This document shows, one piece after another, positions 1-7,924 of a stretch of DNA of 13,415 nt (the first letter of the stretch is position 1; every line of letters begins with the position of its first letter). Below the pieces are notes generated by a model. It saw only the letters and a program-made list of their open reading frames with translations, was not told the origin of the DNA and ran no database searches. The stretch is taken from NCBI GenBank assembly GCA_028565635.1, contig JAOXYB010038384.1:1-13415 (forward strand), in the 5' to 3' direction. Made by a program: the position numbers and the translations under genes. Source of the stretch: Phoronis ovalis (lineage: Eukaryota > Phoronida > Phoronidae).

Positions 1-68
1 GTGTTATGAAACGAATTGAGATGATATAGTTATTTTTTGTGACACTGCTGCATACACTTATTTCTTGC

Positions 69-250
69 ACAAAATATGTGAAGTAATGAAAGGAACTGAT
101 TGCTTTTAATGAGTTTGGAATATTTTCCATAAATATACAAAGATATGATAGATGACCGGGGCTCACAATCGGCTTTTTTACACTAATACAAAATATATGA
201 AGTGATGACAGCTACTAATTGCTTTAAAATTAAAGAGTTTGGAATAGTCC
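69..250. repeat. Diverged direct repeat, two ~60-bp copies
   Basis: Two related segments lie about 119-124 bp apart: 69-128 and 189-250. Both share the order ACAAAATAT-TGAAGT-ATGA, then CT-ATTGCTTT, then GAGTTTGGAATA followed by CC. The second copy carries a small insertion after ATTGCTTT. The second copy ends just upstream of the TATA-like box. It could be two units of a decayed tandem repeat or a local duplication of promoter-proximal sequence. Confidence 0.6.
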
Positions 251-268
251 GGTCCGAATTATTTTTCT

Positions 269-276
269 TATAAAAG
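269..276 (+). promoter_or_regulatory. TATA-box candidate
   Basis: The sequence TATAAAAG matches the canonical TATAWAAG core promoter element. A start about 25-30 bp downstream would fall near 300, next to a 14-bp interrupted palindrome (AACGAA-AG-TTCGTT, 290-303). A transcript from here would need an intron that ends at the acceptor at 1762 to reach the SAMD9-like coding exon. TATA-like strings are common in AT-rich DNA, so this is only a candidate. Confidence 0.3.
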
Positions 277-1011
277 ACCGGCACTGACAAACGAAAGTTC
301 GTTAAAAGTTTTTTCTGTGAGAATATTATTCTTTGAATACAAATGTGCTTGAGACGTTTTCTAAATACCGTACCAATGCAACATTAACGTGCTTTCCTTT
401 TTTCAATTAATTATCAGATATATTAATTTTGAGCAACAAGGTCCCAATAATTGCTCTAGACTATAGTATTGTGAGTTTGTTAAATATGGAAGTTTTAACT
501 TGTAGAATCGTTCGAATACAAGTAGTATTATGACAAAGTATAATAACAAGTTAGCTATAAGACTAAATAATATGTTATTTCAGCTTTATTTATCTATAAA
601 AAATGAGTTAATTTTAAAATCCTTTTTTCCAATTTTTAAGATACCAGTTTAACAAATATCAATCGTATGGTCAAAATAACACTAAGAGTGTAAATAACTG
701 GTCTAAAGAAAATGGAACGCATTCATACTGTCATTTGCTATCCCAAGATCTTGCTTGTCGATATTGAATTTTATCTCGATTGTCTTATTCGGGAAATAAT
801 TGAAACTTATTGGGTTAGAATCCTGTTGTACTGACATAATAAGTACATTGTTACCGAATGTGTTGATACATAACAACTTGCAATTTGGCGTATATCAGGG
901 ATTAGAATAATGTTTGTATCATTAAACATGTTTTTTTACTCAAATTACCTAAAGTAATGATAAATCATACTTTTTTAACTGTGTAACTTATATTTAGTCA
1001 TATTTAAATGT

Positions 1012-1152
1012 TGATAGTTTGATACCATTAGGAAGGGCTCCAAAACCCCAATTTTATATATTTTTATTTTCAGTACTAATAATGATCAATTTATTGATAG
1101 TACTGTTATAATTGATGAAATATGAAAAAAATTATCAAACTTGTCAACTATC
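1012..1152. repeat. Nested palindromic (foldback) repeat, degenerate
   Basis: Outer arms TGATAGTTTGATA (1012-1024) and TATCAAAC...CTATCA (1133-1152) are inverted with respect to each other, with a 7-bp insertion in the right arm. Inside them CAGTACTA (1071-1078) pairs perfectly with TAGTACTG (1098-1105), and ATCAAT pairs with ATTGAT in the centre. The nesting suggests a decayed foldback or MITE-like element rather than chance, although AT-rich composition makes short matches easier. Confidence 0.45.
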
Positions 1153-1187
1153 AGTATATATTAAATCCTTATATAATTAGTCCTTCC

Positions 1188-1207
1188 TTAGCCTGTGGAC
1201 AGGCTAA
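1188..1207. repeat. Palindrome resembling a common bivalve repeat
   Basis: The 20-bp sequence has a perfect 9-bp stem (TTAGCCTGT / ACAGGCTAA) around a GG loop and is followed by TCAGGGAT. The combination 'TTAGCCTGT...ACAGGCTAATCAGGGA' resembles the signature of an abundant short interspersed palindromic repeat I recall from heterodont bivalve genomes. The rest of that repeat is not clearly preserved here, so this is probably a fragment. It is one basis for suggesting a bivalve source. Confidence 0.45.
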
Positions 1208-1762
1208 TCAGGGATCATCTCAATATATCAATGTTGTACTCCGCTTGTCCCCCAAAAAATAATTAGTATGCTAACGATTGTATCCTAACATTAATAAGGA
1301 CAAACTAAAATTAAATGTTTGATCACTCAACTAACGTAACAAATGCAGAATCAATGTTTCTTTTTGTAAACACATATTATATAATGCCATGCTAACTGTA
1401 TAAATATAAATTATATAAATTATTTAAAACTCAATTTAATTTTGGACAGATGCATAATATTATATTATATCATACCTACTGAAACGACTCATATGTACAT
1501 ACCAAATATGTCCGGCTTTATTTTTTGTTTCGCAAATCAGTGTTATCAAGTACAACTGGATTCTTATTCTTATTTGATGACCTAAATTATTTCTTGAGGT
1601 ACTGAAAAATTATAATTATGATCGCCTGTGAACGTATCCTTCCGGTATTTATGATGTGCATAAACATCGAATTGCAAATATTTTTAAGGTGTCAAAATTA
1701 AATCATATTTTTAATATATCGTGATTAAACGTTTCCTTTCTCAACATTTTAATATTTTTCAG

Positions 1763-2035
1763 GAAACATCTTCAACGGAAAGAACTATGTTATAAACCAG
1801 ATCTCACACGACATACTACGTATGTCAAAGATCAACAAATAAGCCCAACGTTGTTGACAAATAATCTATGTTACTGAAGCTCCTGAAAGAAACTGTCCAA
1901 GACTGTACAAAAATCACGTGTAATTTACAAATACTTATAAGGCAGTCATGTTCTTGAAGACTACGATTTATTTAGAGGGCTTGTTGATGAAGCAATGACA
2001 TTTGTTCTGGTTCGTGCTAATGGTGAAATAGGAAA
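1763..2035 (+). promoter_or_regulatory. Probable 5' leader with multiple upstream ORFs
   Basis: A pyrimidine-rich tract with AG at 1761-1762 marks the likely start of the exon that contains the coding start at 2036. All three frames are interrupted, and in the coding frame a TGA lies at 2024-2026, so the protein cannot extend further upstream within this exon. Upstream ATGs and their stops: 1787 (2 codons), 1822 (6 codons), 1868 (29 codons, stop 1955-1957), 1948 (16 codons, stop 1996-1998), 1995 (17 codons, stop 2046-2048, overlapping the main start) and 2020 (3 codons). Such a leader would be expected to depress translation of the main frame unless a later acceptor removes it. Confidence 0.55.
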
Positions 2036-4761
2036 ATGCAGGTTATGAAAAATTGGGACGTAGAGGAAACTCAAGAGTTTCTAAAAAACAATGCTAAAGT
2101 GCCTGATCGTTATCTAGAAAAATTCCGAGAGAGTAGTTTTACTGGGAGCGATTTATATAAATTTTACAAAGAATTAAAAGCTCTTAAAGAAGATTTCGTA
2201 AGCATACCTGGAAATATTTTACGTAGGATAGTTGAGCAAAGAGAAAATGTTTTAAAACAACGAAGCGATGGACAACAACACTACCAAACCTTAGATAGAA
2301 CTGAGGCAAATGCAGATTTTACATCGCCTTCAGCAAACAATACAAATGTAAGCAGCAAAACACAGAGTACTAATGTTGCACAACATAAACCATATGATTA
2401 TGCATCAAACAAAGGTCCAATGATAAACGAAACGGATATCAACGCATTTCTTAAAACTTTGTTAGGAACTATAGTTGTTGAAACAGCCCCAGATCGAAAC
2501 TACTGGGACGCCAATTTGTTTGAATTATGTTCTTCAAAAATAGATATGTTTAGAAATCATGCATTTTACGTATTATGGGTCTATGGAAGTATATCAACAC
2601 CCCAAATAACAGAAAAAATACAGCTCTACTCACTGATAAAAGAATATTTGTCTAAAAATGAAAGCCAGTTTTATGAAGGCAATGACTCTTCAACTAAACA
2701 GCTGTGGAGTAAAGATGTACAAATGCGATTCTTTAAGGATACTAAGAAGGCAGACAGTCGTCAAGGTAAAAAGATCAATTTATTTATTGATGACAAGGTA
2801 TTTGACATACCTCATGTCAAAATACATCTTACCCAAAACGAGAGTCATCCGGTATTCCGATACGTGACTACGGCGGACATAAATAAGCAAAAGTGTGAAC
2901 TATTGCAACTTAATGAGCAAAACAAAAATCCCGAAACAGTATGTGATTCTAAGACAGAAAAGTGCGCATCCTCATCATCAAATTTGCCAGCACAAGTACC
3001 AGACAACGCAAAAAGTAGTGACGCTGACATTCCGCCTAGACCATTTTTACAGTCGGACATGAGTAAAATCATTCCGTATAAACAAGGAAAAGTACTTGAT
3101 GCATTAGAACGCGGTAGCACCGGAGACTTTATAACTCCAGTGCATGAATTTAAACATCATAATCAACATGAAGATGGCTTAATTAACACAATCGTCGACG
3201 AAACTCTTATGTTTGCATGTGGCTGTCTTAATTCCAGGATAAACGGCACTATTCACTTTGGAATACAGGAAAAAGAAAATAGAGGTATTGTTACTGGCAT
3301 CAGCCTAAATGATGAAACTTGCAAGGCAGTAGCAACAAAATTAGCGAAAGGTTATCAACGTTTTAGCCCGCATGTTCAGACCCCAGGAACCCTAAACATG
3401 CATACGCTGATTCACCAACCGACTTGTATAAAAGTTGTACCAGAAAAATCCAAGTTAATTGTTCTAGAAATAGACGTTGAGCCGAGAGCAAGCATTTGCA
3501 ACAACACTGTATATAAATACAACCGTGATATATTTCAACGCATTTCACCTGATAAAACAGAGAATGTAAGTCGCACTAGTTTAAAAGAAAATCTTGCTGA
3601 AGAATGGAAATTTGTGGATGGTGTGGCAAATCGAAATGACTTACGCAGACAAAAAGAAGAAGAGTATAGAGGAAATAATGTTGATAAGATTATTTTGGAC
3701 GATGCAAGGTTTACTGATTTATTTTGCTTAGGTGCTCCAGAAAATATCAAGAATATGTATCCAGTGTTGGTAGTGAGTTCCTGTACAAATGCTAGTAACC
3801 AGTTGTCATGTCTAAGTCTTATTGACTGGACGTTTGTGCTAGACTTTGATTGTTTAACTGATGCAGACATCCAATCAACTGTACTGAACCTCTATCAAAA
3901 GGAAGATCGCAATATAACAATAAAAAGTGCTGCAGAGCTGGCTGTAGAAGGCATTAATGATAGGTGCTCCACGTATTGGATAAGGTGCAACGATGAGAAG
4001 GCTAAAAGTGGCAACAGCTGGTATGATAAATATGGCCAGAATGTAAGTAAGACAATAACCAAAATCAGAGAGCACTTGTTGCCAGGTGACGATTGTACGC
4101 GAGAAGCAAATTTATATAGAATACGAATACTACTTTTACTTGTTTCACATGATGATATAGACTTACTTGCTGATATTATTTTTCGAAAGCTAGGAGAGAA
4201 TTTTACAATTTCGTGTCTCACTGTTGCATGCATTTGTGAATCTAAGGCATTATTTGATGCATTTAAAAGAGCAATTTATCAAAAGAACTCCTTTATGTTT
4301 AAAAGTCAGGAGTGCTTAAATGGGATTTGCATATATTTGCCTCTTGTCCACTTTAGCAATTTACTACATCACAAATTTGGCCAGTGTCCTAAAACTATGT
4401 TAAAAGAAATCCCTACACCCTTTAAGATAGCCATAAAAATAAAGGAAAAAGATCATGCTCTAATGAACTTGCTTGACATTCTTGGATCAAATGAATGTTG
4501 CGAAGCTATAGATGAAAAGAAACAATATTGGGAACGTATATCATATTATAATGGAAGTAACAATGCAACCTGGATAAATTTTGCGAGCGAAAACCACATA
4601 TGTAAGCGAGACATCTTACCGGAACTTCTGAAAAAGATAGAAATAGTTAGAACTGCTAAGCGAAATAATACTGTTGAAATTATCAATATATTCCATCAAC
4701 CAGGCGCCGGTGCTACAACTGTTGCAAAACACGCCCTGTGGGAGAATAGAAAAAAATTGCG
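2036..4761 (+). CDS. SAMD9-like: SAMD9/SAMD9L-like protein, exon 1 (SAM, AlbA_2, SIR2-like, P-loop)
   Basis: First coding exon of a 1733-residue SAMD9-family protein. Residues ~4-75 form a SAM-like helical domain starting at W7. A polar Ser/Thr/Asn/Gln linker follows, then a helical region (~137-240) and a second polar linker (~290-335). AlbA_2 (Schlafen-like) spans ~360-500: EFK at 371-373, the family hallmark CLNSRINGTIHFGI ending near 410, GIVTG (417-421) and EIDVEP (478-483). The SIR2-like region (~555-740) shows YPVLVVSS (from 575), VLDFD (601-605), YWIRCN (647-652) and a hydrophobic strand at 698-703. The P-loop GAGATT (890-895) lies near the exon end and, as I recall for SAMD9, lacks the usual Lys. 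Start: the TGA at 2024-2026 blocks upstream extension; ATG at 2045 (M4) is an alternative. The exon ends after two bases of Arg909 at a GTGAGT donor. Known family role: cytosolic antiviral and translation-inhibiting factor; an immune role here is inferred. Confidence 0.92.
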
Positions 4762-4991
4762 GTGAGTATTTTTTACACCTATTTTTTATTTTGCTACGGT
4801 ACAATAATGTTTACTGTAAATTTTCCTTACAAAACATTTTGCCTCTAGAGAACACTTGTTATTACAATTAACAGCATGAAAATTATTTAACTTTAAGCGT
4901 TGATGGTGCCATAGAAATTATTTAATAAATATTATTACCTATTCTCTCCTCGATTCTTGTTACAGTTTTATTTGTATCGAATATGTTTAAT

Positions 4992-5291
4992 AGGCTGCAG
5001 TCTGAATAAATCAATGTATTACCTTCTCAACTAAAACGACTGGGCTTAATCATAGTTAATTTTCGTTTGTTATCTGGAACAGCAGAAGAACTATAATCTC
5101 TTGATTTATATATATACAGTCATTGGGTCGTTGGGTACAGTGCCGGAAAATCGCTCGGCACTTTACACATAAATCAAGAGTGTCGTTCTTCTGCTTTTCG
5201 AGATAATAAACGAAAATTGACTATAGTTAAACTCAGGCGTTAGCTGATAAGGCACAGAACACTAACGGATGGATTTATTCAGGCTGTGCCA
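4992..5291. repeat. ~300-bp foldback (near-palindromic) element in the intron
   Basis: Two imperfect inverted arms, roughly 4992-5108 and 5170-5291, flank a ~60-bp centre. The best-matched stretch pairs 5045-5108 with 5170-5232: the left arm has AATTTTCGTTTGTTATCT, AGCAGAAGAAC and CTCTTGATTTA, and the reverse complement of the right arm has AATTTTCGTTTATTATCT, AGCAGAAGAAC and CTCTTGATTTA. Outer ends also match (CTGAATAAATCAAT against CTGAATAAATCCAT). The centre contains a smaller hairpin, GTGCCG...CGGCAC. The structure is typical of a foldback or MITE-like DNA element with no coding capacity. No clear target-site duplication was found by eye. In pre-mRNA it could form a long hairpin. Confidence 0.8.
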
Positions 5292-5390
5292 AAGGGTATA
5301 TGTCGGTAAACGTTTTTCACCATCAGATGCTGATGTGTAAAAGGGTAGTTCGTACTGATTGAGATTTGCCAATGGTTCACTCTTTAAATC

Positions 5391-5868
5391 TTTTTTTTAA
5401 TTAGTTTATTGCAAAAAGAATAGATGATACAAAAATAAGAACGGAAAACACTAAAAAAGAAAGAGGTAATAACAATACAAAATAACAAAAATACGACAAA
5501 AGAACAAACAATACAAAAAGGAACTGGTTACACAAAATTATAACGTGTAAAGTTTCTGCCTTATAAACTAATTTTACAATTTATGTATAGGATCAGTATT
5601 GTTTGATTTTGCAATTTACAAGGATCAAAGACCAGAGAGAGCTTCGAACAGAGTTACTAGTTGTAATAGAGAACAAAAATACGAAAAAGGGCAAAAAATA
5701 TAGTCGTGCGATATGTTATTTGGTTTACAATTTACAAAGATTACAGTTCAAAGCTTTGAAAAGAGTTATAGATGATTACATATCGTTTATATAGTGTATA
5801 TGGATCCCCAGTTTCCTTATGTTTTCATATGAAATTTTAAAGATGATAAAAGAAGTGTATTTTTTTAA
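5391..5868 (-). repeat. LINE 3' UTR with degenerate tandem units and A-tail
   Basis: On the plus strand, 5440-5520 is a simple A-rich sequence with reiterated AAYAC/AAAAATACGA-like units. Two longer diverged copies follow about 116 bp apart, each starting CAATTTACAA (5612 and 5728) and containing ACAGAGTTA or AAAGAGTTATAGATGA-like ends. On the minus strand the region ends GCAATAAACTAATT followed by eight A's (plus-strand T-run 5391-5398). This fits the 3' UTR and poly(A) tail of the antisense LINE. The 63-codon plus-strand open frame at 5603-5794 is spurious. Confidence 0.6.
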
Positions 5869-6080
5869 TTATATTGAGGATGTTTCTGTATTGTATATTT
5901 CTATATATTCCATATAATATCTCTTGCATTCTAATAAAATATTGTATTTTGTGGTTCGGTTCCACCAATCTGTATGTTTAATCCATAAACCTTTGCTATA
6001 TTCACAGTCATAAAATAAATGGGCTGTATAGTTTCTTTTTGGTAATAGCAATTTTCGCATCTACAACTGTCCTTTATACA
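5869..6080 (-). pseudogene. LINE C-terminal zinc-finger fragment (zf-RVT-like)
   Basis: One minus-strand frame carries CRCENC followed by KETIQ, and a shifted frame continues with AHLFYDCEYSKGLWIKHTDWW. The combined pattern, CX2C then ETI.HLF..C......W, is the zf-RVT motif found at the C-terminus of many LINE polyproteins. A frameshift separates the first cysteine pair from the His-Cys pair. The frame ends at 5869, marking the end of the coding part of the element. Confidence 0.8.
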
Positions 6081-6479
6081 TATTTTATATAAATACGCAT
6101 TTGTACATATACATTTGTGGTTAATCTTCTATTGCAGTTCTTATTATCTATGGGAAGAGCATTTGCTGGCATATATTTTTTTGATACTGTATCCATCTCG
6201 TTGATTTTTTTCTGAATATAGTAAATATTATATCGGAAGTATTTACAACTTAATTTATCAATGGGCAGTAATTTCCATGTTTCTTGAGAGTAAGAATCTG
6301 ATAAGACAGTTTTTTTCCCAAATGAGGTATTGATTGGATAATAATGTCTGTCATATCGTTTATTGCCGTTGCTTCAATATTGTAATATTCAAATAATGGG
6401 AGATTTAATTTGAATATATAATTTATATCATAATTACAATAGAATTTAATACTATACCTCCCGTCGTATCCAATGTATC

Positions 6480-6600
6480 GCTGGATACTTGAATCTATGA
6501 TTTATTCCTTTTTATCCAAGGCCAGGCTTAAAGCATTTACCATTGATTCCAAAGTTTAACATTTTCGTCCCACCTTGGTCATAATTACCCATTAGAGTAC
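6480..6600 (-). pseudogene. LINE post-RT fragment (GGTKMLNF block)
   Basis: One minus-strand frame gives GGTKMLNF, and the next frame gives ESMVNALSLALDKKE directly after it. Together they match the 'GG(L/I)KM.N.....ALK..W..R' block found between the RT and the C-terminal zinc finger in LINE ORF2 proteins. The frame switch in the middle shows a small indel. The rest of 6100-6910 has only stop-ridden remnants. Confidence 0.6.
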
Positions 6601-6910
6601 TCAATTTTACTTTTGTTTTTTTATTGTTTCGAACGAAATTCTCGGCTAATTTGGTTACTTGTTTGTTAATTTTGGTTGGTACTTCTTTAATTCAAGCACT
6701 GTAAATTAGTTTAGCTATCGTTTTCAATAGTTATTTTGCCATATAGAGATGACTCCAAAGATTAAGTAGTATTTCTAAGTTTTATGTCAAAGTCAAGAGA
6801 GTTCCACTGTTGCACGTCATATAAAAATGTATACTTAAGGCTTTGATTGGGTCGGGTATCCATTTAAAATTAAAGGTTTGCTTGTGTTGTCTTTATTTGT
6901 TCCAGCCACA

Positions 6911-7150
6911 TTACTTCACTTTTTGTTTATTCATTTCTAGTCCTGAGCAGTTTTTATTCAGTAAGACATTGATTGATTGTTCATTTTTTAAGAAGATTGT
7001 GGTATCATCTGCAAATTGACTTATTCTGATTTCTTTTTTGTTAACTTTTATTTCTTTAATTTTTTCATCGTTTCTTATGGATATTGCTAAAAGTTCTACC
7101 GCGAGCATAAAAAGGGGGCCTGGCAGGCGGCAGCCTTGGCGCACACCCCT
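6911..7150 (-). pseudogene. LINE reverse-transcriptase palm fragment (VRQGC...FADDT)
   Basis: The open stretch reads GVRQGCRLPGPLF, then AVELLAISIRN, ISQFADDTTIFL and SGLEMNKQK. VRQGC is the RT block normally read as 'RQGCPLSP', and FADDT (at 7001-7015 on the plus strand) holds the two catalytic aspartates of RT motif C. 'SGLE.N..K' is the usual block immediately after the palm. Motif A is deleted upstream and the frame is closed at both ends, so the enzyme is dead. Confidence 0.9.
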
Positions 7151-7440
7151 ACATATATATTCGGTTTAGTCTGGGCTAATGACTTGTGTAAAAACTTTAT
7201 TGTTCTTATTGCAAGAACTTTTGCTCTTTTATAGCAAACATTCAAAATTGAAATGGGTCGTCAGTTTTCAAGATATTGTTTTGGTTTATCTTTTTTTGGA
7301 GTTAATGTGAGAATTCCGTGAGAATTAATAATTTTCCTGTTTCGAAAGCATAATTCAAGTTGTCCACAAGATATTCATTGAGCTCGTCCCAAAACTTGAT
7401 GTAAAATTCAGTGGACAGTACATCTGATCCGGATCGACGT
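7150..7440 (-). pseudogene. LINE reverse-transcriptase finger-region fragments
   Basis: Two frames carry RT pieces: SGSDVLSTEFY then FWDELNEYL (about 7430-7360), and, after a frameshift, LTPKKDKPKQYLEN, a stop, and RPISILNVCYK (about 7300-7235). 'P..KP......RPISLLN..YK' is the standard RT motif before the palm. Between this and the VRQGC block the sequence is too short: the segment that should carry the first catalytic Asp of the palm (motif A, 'DFEKAFD'-like) is missing, indicating an internal deletion of about 90-100 codons. Confidence 0.75.
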
Positions 7441-7644
7441 TTATTTATTATTTTTTTTAGATGATTCTTTTAATGCATCCTTGCATTCTTTTATTGTCAT
7501 CTGGCCTTCATATTTACTTCTCAATTCTTCAGACATTTTTGTTATATTTTTATTTTCAAAGAATTCTTCAAATTCATGTGCATTAATATCGGGGTTTCTT
7601 GAAGTATACAATTTACTATAGAATTCATTTACGCAGTTTAACAT
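7441..7644 (-). pseudogene. LINE ORF2 fragment upstream of the RT fingers
   Basis: The 67-codon open stretch contains NEFYSKLYTSRN and EGQMTIKECKDALKES. These correspond to the 'FY..LY.S' and 'GP(I/L)T..E...AL..M..NKSPG.DG' blocks that sit just before the RT domain in LINE polyproteins. It is closed by a stop at the point where 'NKSPG.DG' should continue; the continuation (SGSDVLSTEFY...FWDEL) appears in another frame at about 7430-7370. It is a relic, not a gene. Confidence 0.8.
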
Positions 7645-7924
7645 TTAATTCTTTTCCTTCTATTTCTTACCGATCTTGCTTTTTTCACCTTTTTTTAACC
7701 AGCGACATTTCCTTCGGATTATGAATCCTTCATTTTTTTATCGTATTCAACCTGCATATCTGGCCAAAGGGATGATTTTCAGCAGTCTTGCTTACTCGTT
7801 TAGAGGCTGTTCGTAGATGTATTCCCACCGCTAGCACGTACAAGTGATCCCCCGGGAGTTTGTGTGACCGGCATAAAGTTGAATCTCTCCATTTCATACA
7901 ATTATCTTTACACGTATATTTCAG

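Larger units (their letters stand above)
1..1762. other. Non-coding 5' flank / possible 5'-UTR intron
   Basis: I find no reading frame with recognisable protein similarity on either strand here. The stretch is AT-rich and contains a diverged direct repeat (69-250), a TATA-like box (269-276), a nested palindrome (1012-1152), a short bivalve-type palindrome (1188-1207) and, at its end, a good splice acceptor (pyrimidine-rich tract, AG at 1761-1762). If the TATA box is the promoter of the SAMD9-like gene, most of this region would be a first intron in the 5' UTR. A donor-like GTGAGT lies at 471-476, but nothing in the sequence alone proves it is used. Confidence 0.6.
5391..7770 (-). mobile_element. 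Degenerate, 5'-truncated non-LTR retrotransposon (LINE), antisense to the gene
   Basis: Read on the minus strand, this stretch gives, in order, several broken segments typical of a LINE ORF2 product: RKCRWLKKGEKSK (~7705-7670), a pre-RT segment (7644-7441), RT finger motifs (SGSD...STEFY...FW; LTPKKDKP; RPISILN), the palm motifs VRQGC and FADDT, a GGTKMLNF-like post-RT block, and a CX2C...HX4C zinc-finger-like end. Frameshifts and stops separate the pieces, so no protein can be made. The 3' part is non-coding, A/T-rich and ends with an AATAAA on the minus strand followed by an A-run (T-run at 5391-5398 on plus), the usual LINE tail. The overall order and C-terminal zinc finger suggest an L1/Tx1-like group, but the clade is uncertain. 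The 5' boundary is approximate. Confidence 0.85.
4762..7924 (+). other. GT-AG intron (phase 2) splitting the NTPase domain
   Basis: The donor reads CG|GTGAGT (GT at 4762-4763) and the acceptor ATATTTCAG|G (AG at 7923-7924). Joining the exons keeps one frame: CG plus G restores Arg909, giving KKLR followed by CATLNN, which continues the conserved block after the SAMD9 P-loop. The intron carries a foldback element (4992-5291) and an antisense non-LTR retrotransposon remnant (~5391-7770). The remainder (4762-4990, 5292-5390 and 7771-7924) holds nothing I recognise. If retained, the coding frame stops at TGA 4763-4765, within the donor itself. Confidence 0.92.

Noticed and set aside
1731-1742. 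ISRE/IRF-like GAAAGGAAAC on the minus strand
   Set aside because: It does not match GAAANNGAAA and coincides with the polypyrimidine tract of the splice acceptor at 1762, which explains it.
3535-4233. Minus-strand open frames of 61-112 codons under exon 1
   Set aside because: They are antisense shadows of the strongly supported SAMD9-like exon, without motifs of their own.
5603-5794. 63-codon plus-strand open frame in the intron
   Set aside because: It lies in the A-rich, internally repeated 3' UTR of the antisense LINE and shows no recognisable motif.
7860-7924. Upstream extension of the exon 2 frame to an ATG at 7860
   Set aside because: The segment precedes a good acceptor, its translation does not resemble SAMD9, and joining at 7925 gives the conserved R-CATLNN continuation. 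An independent second gene is therefore unnecessary.
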